DNA of 32,160 nt from assembly GCA_019429205.1 (NCBI GenBank), contig JAHYIT010000038.1, forward strand, positions 1-32,160, written 5' to 3'. Of the stretch, positions 17,702 through 25,060 are shown in pieces. Both the position numbers and the translations under genes were made by a program. This DNA comes from Mariniphaga sp. Its GTDB lineage: Bacteria > Bacteroidota > Bacteroidia > Bacteroidales > Prolixibacteraceae. The first letter of the stretch is position 1, and each line of letters begins with the position of its first letter. Below the pieces are notes generated by a model. That model had not been told where the DNA came from. It made no database searches and saw only the letters and a program-made list of their open reading frames with translations.

Positions 17702-17854
17702 ATAAGAAGCTTATTGTATATCATTGCAGTCATATTGGTAATTGGGTGGCTGATAGGATTCTTTGCTTTTTCACTTGGTCATTTGATTCATGTTTTACTC
17801 ATTTTTGCCATCATTTCAATTCTTATTTCAATCATCAGGGGAAAAAGACATTAA
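17702..17854 (+). CDS. Small lmo0937/DUF5670-like membrane protein, unusual start
   Basis: Reading from 17702 gives 50 residues, RSLLYIIAVILVIGWLIGFF after the first codon, then SLGHLIHVLLIFAIISIL and a basic RGKRH end. This matches the two-helix lmo0937-type proteins common in Bacteroidota, which usually begin M-x-x-LLYxIAVILVI. The codon in the position of the usual Met is ATA, not ATG/GTG/TTG. The first accepted start is TTG at 17714, giving 46 residues and losing the first three conserved ones. Either AUA is used, or TTG is used with the AAGAAG just upstream, or translation is coupled to csbD, whose stop lies four bases before. The frame is too conserved to be noise. Confidence 0.72.
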   Translation: MRSLLYIIAVILVIGWLIGFFAFSLGHLIHVLLIFAIISILISIIRGKRH

Positions 17855-17868
17855 CCTGAAAGAACAAT

Positions 17869-18804
17869 TTAACCACTTTGCTCAGGTTTTAACCGGTTAA
17901 TTTCAAACGATACGGCAAAACTTGCCGGAGTGTTCTCGTGGTTATAGTACCTGGAATACTGGTATGTTAATTCAACTCCAAAATAGAAAATAAGCGAAGC
18001 AAAATAAATCCAGATTAATATCACCACAATGGAACTGGCAGCTCCATAAACCTGCCCCATGTTGCTGTTTCCGATTAAAAATCCGATTCCCAGCTTCCCG
18101 GCAGCAAACAGTATCGCAGTTATAAAAGCCCCAAACCAACCGGCGCTCCATTTCACTTTCACATCTGGTAAATATTTATAAATTATCGCAATAACCAAGG
18201 AAACAATAGCAAGTGAAACCACAAAATTTGTTATCTGAGCTATAAATATTAAATCGGGGCTGAATTGCGTGATCAGAAATCCTTTTATAACAGCAATAAT
18301 GGCATCAATAATTAACGAAACCAGCAAAACAAATCCCAGGCTCAGAATAACGCCAAAGGAAAGCATTCTTGACCTCAGTAAACTTAAAACATTCATTTTT
18401 AAATTTGCCCGCGGTTTTACGCGCCAAATAAAATTGATTGAGCTTTGCAGCGAACTGAATAGTGTGGTGGCTGAAACCAGAAAAAATATCAGGCCGACAA
18501 CCGTCCCGGTTACACTGTTCTCTGAGAGGTTATAATTTTTTATGGCATTTTCGAGAACCGCCGTATTTTCCTGGCCCACTAACCTGCCCAACTCCTCAAA
18601 AAGTTTTTCGCTAATGGTTTCGTCGCCGGTTACCATGCCAAAAACAGCAACAATGATAATAATAATAGGCACCATGGAAAAAATGGCAAAATATGCCGTA
18701 GTTCCGGCCATCTCAACAGGCCGGTTTGCCATAAAATGCGATAATGACTTTCGGGTTATTTTATACCCTTCGGTTATCTTTTTTACAAACTTATACTTGT
18801 TCAT
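17869..18804 (-). CDS. YihY/BrkB family inner-membrane protein
   Basis: A 311-residue polytopic protein of the YihY/BrkB family (formerly misnamed ribonuclease BN). About six hydrophobic helices are visible, starting with TTAYFAIFSMVPIIIIIVAV (about residue 35-54) and including LIFFLVSATTLFSSLQSSIN, VILSLGFVLLVSLIIDAIIA and ASSIVVILIWIYFASLIFYF. The family signature A.YFA.FS..P and the FGVELTYQYSRYY end are present. Function is unresolved; it may be a transporter or envelope factor. Its stop lies 14 bases from the stop of the small membrane protein on the other strand. Confidence 0.92.
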   Translation of the reverse strand: MNKYKFVKKITEGYKITRKSLSHFMANRPVEMAGTTAYFAIFSMVPIIIIIVAVFGMVTGDETISEKLFEELGRLVGQENTAVLENAIKNYNLSENSVTGTVVGLIFFLVSATTLFSSLQSSINFIWRVKPRANLKMNVLSLLRSRMLSFGVILSLGFVLLVSLIIDAIIAVIKGFLITQFSPDLIFIAQITNFVVSLAIVSLVIAIIYKYLPDVKVKWSAGWFGAFITAILFAAGKLGIGFLIGNSNMGQVYGAASSIVVILIWIYFASLIFYFGVELTYQYSRYYNHENTPASFAVSFEINRLKPEQSG

Positions 18805-18936
18805 TTCAATTCATTTAATCTGTTTGTATTCAGAATTAAAAAAATCAGTTCTATTCAGATGCCATTAAATATAACGAAAAGCATTGGAGTCTGAATGAAA
18901 AAACTGTGTTTATTTGCAAAAGAATAAGTGAATGAA

Positions 18937-19419
18937 ATGGATTATGTTTTAATTGCCATTGGAGTATTATTTATTATCAGTGGAATTTTAGGTTGTGTTT
19001 TACCTGTTCTGCCGGGTCCGCCCCTGAGTTACATTGGGTTGCTATTTCTTCATTTTACCGAAAAATACCAGTTTTCAACCCGGTTTTTAATTATTTGGGC
19101 TGTTGTTACCGTTGTGGTTTATTTGCTCGATTATGCGATCCCGGTCTGGGGAACCAAACGATTTGGAGGCAGTAAACGGGGAATCTGGGGCAGTATAATT
19201 GGATTGGTAGTCGGCTTGTTCTTTTTTCCTCCTTTCGGAATTATTATCGGACCGTTTGTTGGAGCCGTAATCGGCGAATTATCCACAGGTAAAGATTCTG
19301 GTGCGGCTCTAAAATCGGGGTTTGGTTCGTTTGCCGGCTTCCTGATTGGTGTAATCCTGAAATTAACCGTTTCCGGCATGATGGCCTGGTACTTTGTAAA
19401 AGAGTTGTTTCTCAGTTAA
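18937..19419 (+). CDS. DUF456 membrane protein
   Basis: A 160-residue membrane protein of the DUF456 family. It has an N-terminal helix (VLIAIGVLFIISGILGCVLP), the characteristic LPVLPGPPLSYIGLL motif, and glycine-rich later helices including GLVVGLFFFPPFGIIIGPFV with IGELSTGKD. The glycine-zipper-like helices suggest tight membrane packing; no function is established. ATG 18937 is chosen since family members start MDxVL; an in-frame GTG lies at 18928. A weak -7-like TTTATTTG sits at 18909-18916. Confidence 0.88.
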   Translation: MDYVLIAIGVLFIISGILGCVLPVLPGPPLSYIGLLFLHFTEKYQFSTRFLIIWAVVTVVVYLLDYAIPVWGTKRFGGSKRGIWGSIIGLVVGLFFFPPFGIIIGPFVGAVIGELSTGKDSGAALKSGFGSFAGFLIGVILKLTVSGMMAWYFVKELFLS

Positions 19420-19480
19420 AAACCAATTCATTTTTTTAATCGGTTACTTGCCCAAACATTTCTTAAACAATACAAACGCA

Positions 19481-19497
19481 TGACATTATTTATGTCA
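19481..19497. promoter_or_regulatory. Short inverted repeat upstream of dodecin
   Basis: TGACAT-tattt-ATGTCA is a 6-5-6 perfect inverted repeat, about 93 bases before the dodecin ATG. It could be an operator, but there is no independent support. Confidence 0.3.
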
Positions 19498-19589
19498 AAA
19501 TAATTTTTGTTGCTATTAGTTCATGCTCAAAATAATCGTTTTTAATGTTTATTTTTTATAACTTGCTAAGTAATTAAAAATCAAAAAAT

Positions 19590-19793
19590 ATGGCAGTATT
19601 AAAAGTTATTGAAATTATGGCGTCTTCTGAAAAAAACTGGGAAGATGCAGTGAATGAGGCAGTGAAAACAGCAAGTAAATCACTCAAGGGAATTCGCTCT
19701 GTTTATGTTAAGGACCAGAGTGTAGTTGTAAACGACAACAAAGTCGTGGAATACAGGGTAACTTGTAAAGTATCTTTCGAAGTGTTCATTTAA
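19590..19793 (+). CDS. Dodecin family flavin-binding protein
   Basis: Dodecins form hollow dodecamers that bind flavins (or CoA) and buffer free flavin. The 67-residue product MAVLKVIEIMASSEKNWEDA... fits the family in size and pattern: VIEIMASSEKNWEDAVNEAV, then ASKSLKGIRSVYVKDQSV and YRVTCKVSFEVFI. The tryptophan that stacks on flavin in archaeal dodecin is not present at the usual WFEV-like position, which here is SVYV. The ligand could therefore differ. It lies 26 bases before the BON-LysM gene, likely the same transcript. Confidence 0.88.
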   Translation: MAVLKVIEIMASSEKNWEDAVNEAVKTASKSLKGIRSVYVKDQSVVVNDNKVVEYRVTCKVSFEVFI

Positions 19794-19819
19794 ACGTAAC
19801 CTCCTAAAAAAAAGCTATT

Positions 19820-20284
19820 ATGGGATTAATCTCATTTATTAAAGGTGCGGGGTCAAAATTATTCAAAAAAGCTGAAGCTGAAGTTGAACCCGACAAAGGG
19901 ATGCTCATTCTGGATCACATAAAAAGCTTTGGGTTTCATACCGAAAGCCTGCAGGCCATTGTGAACATGGAAACCGTAATTCTCACCGGAAAAGTTGATA
20001 CGCTGGCCAACAAAAATAAAATAATTGTTGCCGCCGGAAATGTTGAAGGTATTTCGGTAGTGGAAGACATGATGAGTGTGATGCAACCAAAGGTTGTTGA
20101 ACCTCAGGAACCGGAAAAACAATTTTACACGGTTGTTTCGGGCGACACGCTTTCAAAAATTGCCAAACAGGTTTATGGCAATGCCAACAAATATCCGGCG
20201 ATTTTTGAAGCCAATACACCCATGCTGAAACACCCCGATAAAATTTATCCGGGTCAGGTACTGGTTATTCCCCCGCTCGATTAG
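19820..20284 (+). CDS. BON-LysM protein, Kbp (YgaU)-like
   Basis: The 154-residue protein matches E. coli Kbp/YgaU, a K+-sensing protein of 149 residues, in length and architecture. A short N-terminal helix (MGLISFIKGAGSKLFKKAEA) is followed by a BON domain (about 26-92, including VILTGKVDTLANKNKIIVAA and VEGISVVEDMM) and a C-terminal LysM domain (FYTVVSGDTLSKIAKQVYGN to PGQVLVIPPLD). No signal peptide is evident, as in Kbp. It shares a transcript with dodecin and is closed by a strong terminator. The role in potassium response is inferred from family membership. Confidence 0.9.
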   Translation: MGLISFIKGAGSKLFKKAEAEVEPDKGMLILDHIKSFGFHTESLQAIVNMETVILTGKVDTLANKNKIIVAAGNVEGISVVEDMMSVMQPKVVEPQEPEKQFYTVVSGDTLSKIAKQVYGNANKYPAIFEANTPMLKHPDKIYPGQVLVIPPLD

Positions 20285-20301
20285 GTACGGAGGAGTTGTT
20301 A

Positions 20302-20351
20302 AAATAAACGCCGAAATGTTGGGAAACCAAAACAAATTTCGGCGTTTATTT
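20302..20351 (+). terminator. Intrinsic terminator after the Kbp-like gene
   Basis: A perfect 16-base inverted repeat, AAATAAACGCCGAAAT at 20302-20317 and its complement at 20336-20351, with an 18-base loop. The stem ends in a T-rich tract. It precedes the HtpX start at 20382, so HtpX needs its own promoter or readthrough. Confidence 0.82.
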
Positions 20352-20381
20352 ATAGTTTTGGGAAATTTAAATCAGATAACG

Positions 20382-21212
20382 ATGAACGGTTTTAAAACCT
20401 TTGGTTTGATGGCTATTTTAACCTTCCTGTTTTTGTTTATTGGCGGCGCCATTGGCGGTCAGGCGGGAATGGTAATTGCCCTCATTTTTGCCGGTATTAC
20501 CAATTTTATAGGCTACTATTTCAGCGATAAAATGGTGCTTAAAGCCTACAAAGCACAGGAGCTACCGAAAAACCATCGTGTAACGGTTATGGTTGAAAAA
20601 CTTGCCAGGAACGCAGAGTTGCCCATGCCAAAAGTTTACATAGTAAACCAAAACCAGCCCAATGCATTTGCCACCGGCAGAAACCCAAACCATGCCGCAG
20701 TTGCAGTCACCAAAGGGTTGACCGACAGCATGGACGACAACGAGTTATCGGGAGTATTGGCGCACGAACTGGGGCACATTGCCAACCGCGACATTCTGAT
20801 AGGAACCATTGCAGCTACGCTGGCCGGCGCCATTTCGTACCTGGGCTATGCAACACGCTTTGGAATGGGCAACCGTAACAACCGGGGTGGAAACGTAATT
20901 TTTATGTTACTGGCCATGATTCTGGCGCCTTTGGCAGCCTCACTTATCCGAATGGCCATATCAAGGGCAAGAGAATACAAGGCCGATAGTTTTGGCGCTA
21001 AAGTGAGTGGCAATCCGCTGTACCTCAGCAATGCGCTTTCAAAACTCGAAACCTACAGCAAACAAATTCCCATGTCGGGTAACCAGGCCACATCGCACAT
21101 GTTCATTGTTTATCCTTTTTCGGGAAAAACGTTTTCGGCTTTGTTCAGCACCCATCCGCCCACTTCGGAACGGATTAAAAGACTGAAACAGATGGCAGCA
21201 GGTGCTGTGTAA
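20382..21212 (+). CDS. htpX: HtpX-like M48 membrane metalloprotease
   Basis: HtpX degrades misfolded inner-membrane proteins under envelope stress, alongside FtsH. The 276-residue protein has two N-terminal helices (about 6-24 and 28-46), the zinc motif HELGH at 128-132, the third ligand Glu198 in SRAREYKAD, and two more helices between them. The C-terminal FSALFSTHPPTSERIKRL is typical for the family. I chose the ATG at 20382, because the longer frame upstream runs through the terminator hairpin. No heat-shock promoter is recognisable. Confidence 0.93.
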   Translation: MNGFKTFGLMAILTFLFLFIGGAIGGQAGMVIALIFAGITNFIGYYFSDKMVLKAYKAQELPKNHRVTVMVEKLARNAELPMPKVYIVNQNQPNAFATGRNPNHAAVAVTKGLTDSMDDNELSGVLAHELGHIANRDILIGTIAATLAGAISYLGYATRFGMGNRNNRGGNVIFMLLAMILAPLAASLIRMAISRAREYKADSFGAKVSGNPLYLSNALSKLETYSKQIPMSGNQATSHMFIVYPFSGKTFSALFSTHPPTSERIKRLKQMAAGAV

Positions 21213-21223
21213 TAATTTCTCAG

Positions 21224-21808
21224 TTATTTTCTCCTTTTTAAAAATGACATTCCCAACCGGGCAATGTCGTCTATTATACTTCCATCGTTATTCTGATCGA
21301 GCAACTGGTTAATAACGCTTTGTGATTTCGGAGCCTGTTTTTTCTCTGTTTTCAGGTAGGAATTGATGACACTGCCCAAAGCATTTCCATCGCCGCCTTT
21401 GCTGCTTTTTCCCAAGTATCCCATTACCAGAGGTGCAGCCATTTCAAGAATTTTGCCCACAGAATCTCCGCTGAGGCCGGAATCTTTACTGATGTACTGT
21501 TCAACGTTTTGTCTTTTGCTTCCCAGCACGTGTTTTAAAATTCCTGCACCATTGGCCGATTCGGGATTATTGAGAAAACCACCGAGGTTATCAAGCAAAC
21601 TTCCGTCGTGATCTTTTTTAATGGCAGTTTGCAGCGATTGTGCTCCCTGAGGAGATTTGCTGTTCCGGGCCAAAGCATTCATTAAAATGGGAATGGCAGC
21701 GGCCATGGCACTTTTTGCTTTATCTGGCGATGTGTTGGTTTTCTGACTAATAGCCTGCAACGAATTATCGTCGAGTTTCGATAAAATTGATTTTAAAATG
21801 TCTTCCAT
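21224..21808 (-). CDS. DUF937 protein
   Basis: A 194-residue soluble protein of the DUF937 (YidB-like) family. It is helical, with MEDILKSILSKLDDNSLQAI at the N-terminus, the family-typical LDNLGGFLNNPESANGAGIL, LGSKRQNVEQYIS, and KILEMAAPLVMGYLGK, and a DQNNDGSIIDDIARL end that resembles a calcium-binding loop (D-x-N-x-D-G). Function is not established. Its first 76 bases including leader recur at 22018-22093 as part of a chimeric frame. It converges with htpX, with 11 bases between stops. Confidence 0.88.
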   Translation of the reverse strand: MEDILKSILSKLDDNSLQAISQKTNTSPDKAKSAMAAAIPILMNALARNSKSPQGAQSLQTAIKKDHDGSLLDNLGGFLNNPESANGAGILKHVLGSKRQNVEQYISKDSGLSGDSVGKILEMAAPLVMGYLGKSSKGGDGNALGSVINSYLKTEKKQAPKSQSVINQLLDQNNDGSIIDDIARLGMSFLKRRK

Positions 21809-21943
21809 TTTTGTAAATTTATTGATTTATACCTGAGAACAATTTTGTAACCAATAAATTTAGAGAATTTAATTCGGGAAAAAGCAAACAATTGACTCTT
21901 ATTTCACCCGAATTCAAAATAACTCTTTTTCCTGAAAATCAAC

Positions 21944-22075
21944 CTATTTATTTAGCTCCCAAAACTTACTGCACCTTTGATCCTCTGCAATTCTCAGAAT
22001 GGAAAATCCCAAATAAATAGCCTGCCACCAATTTTCGTCGGATTTTGGTAAAATTGAATTTAAAAGGTCTTCCAT
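21944..22075 (-). pseudogene. Chimeric mini-frame: DUF937 5' end fused to TPR-gene 3' end
   Basis: A 43-codon frame with ATG and stop. Residues 1-20 (MEDLLNSILPKSDENWWQAI) parallel the start of the DUF937 protein at 21224-21808. Residues 22-41 (LGFSILRIAEDQRCSKFWEL) parallel the C-terminus of the TPR protein at 25061-25855 (LGFSILRIAEEQRCSEYWNL). At DNA level 22018-22093 matches 21751-21826 at 66 of 76 bases, and 21969-22011 matches 25083-25125 at 39 of 43. The join keeps frame. The likeliest origin is a deletion that joined duplicated copies of the two genes. It may be a remnant or an expressed small protein; I lean to remnant because most changes alter amino acids. Confidence 0.75.
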
Positions 22076-22181
22076 TTTTGTAAGTTTATTGATGAAAAAT
22101 CAACCAAAAACAACATGCCATTTCCGGTTATCAACTTACAGCAATGTTTTATAACATTTTTGGTTAACCTTTCCTTCTGCT

Positions 22182-22210
22182 TGAGAATCAATTGATTTTT
22201 CGTAGCTTTG
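22182..22210 (+). promoter_or_regulatory. Candidate promoter of the AraC-TolB-TPR regulator gene
   Basis: TAGCTTTG at 22203-22210 matches TAnnTTTG exactly, with TTG at 22182-22184 and an 18-base spacer. The start codon is 26 bases downstream. Confidence 0.5.
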
Positions 22211-22235
22211 AAACACATATCATATCCGTTATGAC

Positions 22236-24146
22236 ATGAATTTGTACCTAACAGATGATAACGAATTTATTGAACATTTATCCAGAATTATTCTTGATAA
22301 CCTAAGCAACGAAAATTTTGGCGTAAATGAATTAATAAAAACTGCCGAATTAAACCGTAATTACCTAAGCCGCCGGATTAAATCAATTAAGAATATCACA
22401 ATCAACCAGTTTATTACTGAAGTAAGGCTGGAAAAAGCCCGCGAATTTCTCCTCGAAGGTAAATACAATGCTTCAGAAGTTTCGTACAATGTAGGATTCA
22501 GCAGTCCTTCCTACTTTAACAAATGCTTTCACGACCACTTTGGTTATCCTCCGGGAGACATAAAAAAAAGGACTGCAGGTAAATCTGAAAATAACATTCA
22601 GAAAAGTGAAACTGAGAAAATTTCCAGCAATAAAACCGGCTCAAAAAATCTGTTCAAAGCAAAAAATACAAAATCCATTTCTGTAATTGCTTCATTTGCT
22701 GCACTTATTGGAATAATTTTCATTTATATTTTCTTCTTTCAAAAGTCTTCCTTTTTAAAATCAAATTCAATTGAGAAATCCATTGCGGTTTTGCCTTTTA
22801 AAAACCTGAGCGAAAATGAAGCAAACCGGTATTTTGCTGATGGAGTTGTGGAAGATATTCTCGACCGGCTGTCGAAAATCAGTGAACTCAGAGTTACCTC
22901 CCGGACATCAGTGGAGCAATTCAGAACAAGTAATGAGAGTGCCCCTGAAATTGGTAAAAAGCTAAAAGTAAATTATCTTTTGGAAGGCAGTGTGCAACGC
23001 CACGAAGAGAAAGTTAGAATAACCATTCAGTTGATTGACGCAAAAAACGACCGGCATATTCTTTCTGAAAAGATTGACAGGGATATGAAAGACATACTCG
23101 AACTGGAAAGTGATATCGCCAAACTAATTGCAGATAAGTTACAGGCAGCAATTTCTCCGGAGGAAAAAAAACTGATTGAAAAAACACACACCCACAATAC
23201 CGAAGCTTACGATTATTATTTAATGGGGCGCTATTACTGGAATCTGCAAAGCATTGAATCACACGAAAAATGTATAGAATATTTTGAAAAGGCCATAAAT
23301 GCCGATTCGACTTATGCATTGGCATACGCCGGACTTGCAGATGCATATTTCTTTGTAGCCAGGTTTATTCGAATCCCGGTAAAAAATTATGAAAAAGCTG
23401 TTGAACTGTCAAAAAAAGCGCTGGAAATAGATGAGAATCTTCCTGAAGCTTATGCTATTCTTGGTGCGGTTTATTCCGTTGGGTATTGGCGTTGGGAAGA
23501 GTCTGAAAAGTATTTTGAAAAAGCGATGGAAATCGACAGTAATAATCTGGTTACCCTCTACTATTATTCAGATTGGTTGAACACCACAGGTGAATTTGAC
23601 CTCTCAAGAAAGCATCTTAACCGTGCTTTGGAACTTGATCCGTTCTCGATAAAATTCAGAAGATCGAGTTCCTACTTTTATTATACTGCAAACAAAGCCA
23701 AAGAAGCGCTACAGGAAATATTAATGGTAGAGGGGATGATAGGTGATCAAGCGTATCATCAGCACGTTGTTTTTTTGAGGTATTTAAATGCAGGTGATAC
23801 GATTTCTGCATTGCAGTATATGCAGAAAATTTTTGCAACAAGTCCAATACATCAGAAGTATAAAGTATATGCTGACCAGGTTTTACCGGTTTATAAATCA
23901 TCGGGATTAAAAGGCATCTATCAAATGATGTATAAAAATCCACCCAACTATTGGTATGCAGTACAAATGGATTCTCTTGATTTGGCAATCCGTTATCTTG
24001 AACAAGTTTATGAAAACCGACATCCGATAACGATTGAATATATTCTTGATCGGGATTATAAAAAACTACACAATGACCCCCGCTTCCTGGAAATTGCTGA
24101 CAAAACAGGTTTAACTCCGTATTTTAATAAACGATACAAAAAGTAA
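22236..24146 (+). CDS. Membrane-anchored AraC-type regulator with TolB-like and TPR sensor region
   Basis: The 636-residue protein joins four parts. Residues 1-112 are an AraC-type helix-turn-helix domain (NELIKTAELNRNYLSRRIKS; ASEVSYNVGFSSPSYFNKCF). A basic, Ser/Lys-rich linker (113-146) leads to one transmembrane helix (147-168, VIASFAALIGIIFIYIFFF). Residues 181-300 resemble the TolB/FlgO N-terminal domain (SIAVLPFKNLSENEANRYFA; LEGSVQRHEEKVRITIQLID). From about 322 come TPR repeats. The design resembles CadC/ToxR one-component receptors: cytoplasmic DNA binding and a periplasmic sensor. The usual AraC position is C-terminal, so the order is inverted, though I have seen this layout in Bacteroidota. 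The likely target is the 20-bp repeat array just downstream, by inference from position. Confidence 0.88.
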   Translation: MNLYLTDDNEFIEHLSRIILDNLSNENFGVNELIKTAELNRNYLSRRIKSIKNITINQFITEVRLEKAREFLLEGKYNASEVSYNVGFSSPSYFNKCFHDHFGYPPGDIKKRTAGKSENNIQKSETEKISSNKTGSKNLFKAKNTKSISVIASFAALIGIIFIYIFFFQKSSFLKSNSIEKSIAVLPFKNLSENEANRYFADGVVEDILDRLSKISELRVTSRTSVEQFRTSNESAPEIGKKLKVNYLLEGSVQRHEEKVRITIQLIDAKNDRHILSEKIDRDMKDILELESDIAKLIADKLQAAISPEEKKLIEKTHTHNTEAYDYYLMGRYYWNLQSIESHEKCIEYFEKAINADSTYALAYAGLADAYFFVARFIRIPVKNYEKAVELSKKALEIDENLPEAYAILGAVYSVGYWRWEESEKYFEKAMEIDSNNLVTLYYYSDWLNTTGEFDLSRKHLNRALELDPFSIKFRRSSSYFYYTANKAKEALQEILMVEGMIGDQAYHQHVVFLRYLNAGDTISALQYMQKIFATSPIHQKYKVYADQVLPVYKSSGLKGIYQMMYKNPPNYWYAVQMDSLDLAIRYLEQVYENRHPITIEYILDRDYKKLHNDPRFLEIADKTGLTPYFNKRYKK

Positions 24147-24230
24147 TTGTGGCAGGGTAAATTCATTCCTTTGAAAGATTAAGTATCATATTTTACCTCC
24201 ATTAAACAAGTTCTGCAAACACCACCTGAT

Positions 24231-24310
24231 TCAAAATTTGCAAGTTTTTCCAAAATTTTGCAAGAAATCGTCAAAAATTGCAAGTTTATCTCCATTTTTT
24301 ACAAGTACTC
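24231..24310 (+). repeat. Four-unit 20-bp tandem repeat, probable operator array
   Basis: Four consecutive 20-base units each carry TTGCAAG or TTACAAG: 24238, 24258, 24278 and 24299, spaced 20, 20 and 21 bases. The first three share an A-rich lead (TCAAAATTTGCAAG, CAAAATTTTGCAAG, TCAAAAATTGCAAG). Two-helical-turn spacing puts all copies on one face of the DNA, and AraC-family operators are often direct repeats about 21 bases apart. It ends 70 bases before the lipoprotein start and follows the AraC-TolB-TPR gene. Confidence 0.7.
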
Positions 24311-24380
24311 CGGGCATTTATTTTCAGAATTTTAATCATGAGTTTTTTATTTCATTTAACAATTTTAAAAATTTACGATT

Positions 24381-24944
24381 ATGAAAACACTAATGTATTT
24401 CCTTGTTTTGGCAATACTTGTTATTGCCGGTTGTGCCAAAGACGATACTATGTTTGAAAACCAGAACAACCTGGAACTGAAAAAGGCTAAAGTGCCCATT
24501 CCATTTAAGTATGATGCGTACGTAGTCTGGGACGAGGAATCAGACCTGGTACTCATTGAGGGTCTTGACCCGAATGACCCTGCAAGTTATGCCTATAGCA
24601 AATTGATTTGCAGCGGAACAGCCACCCACATGGGAAAAATCAATTCTGAAAAAAGTTTTTATACCCTTGAAAAATTGGTATTATTTTTTGAAGATGGTAT
24701 TCCTTACACAAGAAATACTGGTAAAGGAATTTTAGTAGGGGCAAATGGCGATGGCTTCGAATTTTCCTTCACGGTCGTACAAAATGCAATCGACAAAACC
24801 TGTAACGGAATAAATGAAATCATACCCGGAACAGGAACAGGAAAACTGGAAGGGTATACAGGCACAATTTTTATGTCAGGTGGGTTGGTTGAGGATAGAA
24901 GTATGTTTTTATTCGAATGTGAAGGTTATCTGGTTTATGAATAA
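24381..24944 (+). CDS. Lipoprotein of unknown function
   Basis: The 187-residue product starts with a lipoprotein signal (MKTLMYFLVLAILVIAGCAK, lipidated Cys18). The mature part has no family I recognise. It is rich in beta-prone and aromatic residues, has Cys at LICSG, KTCNG and FECEG, and a glycine/threonine-rich stretch (IIPGTGTGKLEGYTGTIF). The sequence GKLEGYTGTI and the closing FECEGYLVY resemble beta-barrel lipocalin-like or allene-oxide-cyclase-like proteins, but this is a weak guess. Its leader carries the 20-bp repeat array, so it is the probable target of the regulator upstream. The last bases before ATG closely resemble the csbD leader. Confidence 0.85.
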   Translation: MKTLMYFLVLAILVIAGCAKDDTMFENQNNLELKKAKVPIPFKYDAYVVWDEESDLVLIEGLDPNDPASYAYSKLICSGTATHMGKINSEKSFYTLEKLVLFFEDGIPYTRNTGKGILVGANGDGFEFSFTVVQNAIDKTCNGINEIIPGTGTGKLEGYTGTIFMSGGLVEDRSMFLFECEGYLVYE

Positions 24945-24994
24945 ATCATACCGATAAAACTTCAGCGATAGAAATTTTCTAAAGGATGGTCTGT

Positions 24995-25044
24995 AAAATA
25001 AATGCTGTGGCAAGTTGATATTATACAACCACAGCATTTATTTT
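24995..25044. terminator. Bidirectional intrinsic terminator
   Basis: A perfect 16-base inverted repeat, AAAATAAATGCTGTGG at 24995-25010 and its complement at 25029-25044, with an 18-base loop. It is A-rich on the left and T-rich on the right, so it can terminate both the lipoprotein transcript and the convergent TPR gene. Confidence 0.85.
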
Positions 25045-25060
25045 TGGTTAAACTTTCCTT

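Noticed and set aside
19796-19806. ACCTCCT between dodecin and the Kbp-like gene as an anti-Shine-Dalgarno mimic
   Set aside because: A seven-base match is expected by chance and Bacteroidota make little use of Shine-Dalgarno pairing.
24231-24310. CRISPR-like array
   Set aside because: Units are contiguous 20-mers without unique spacers, and no cas gene is present.
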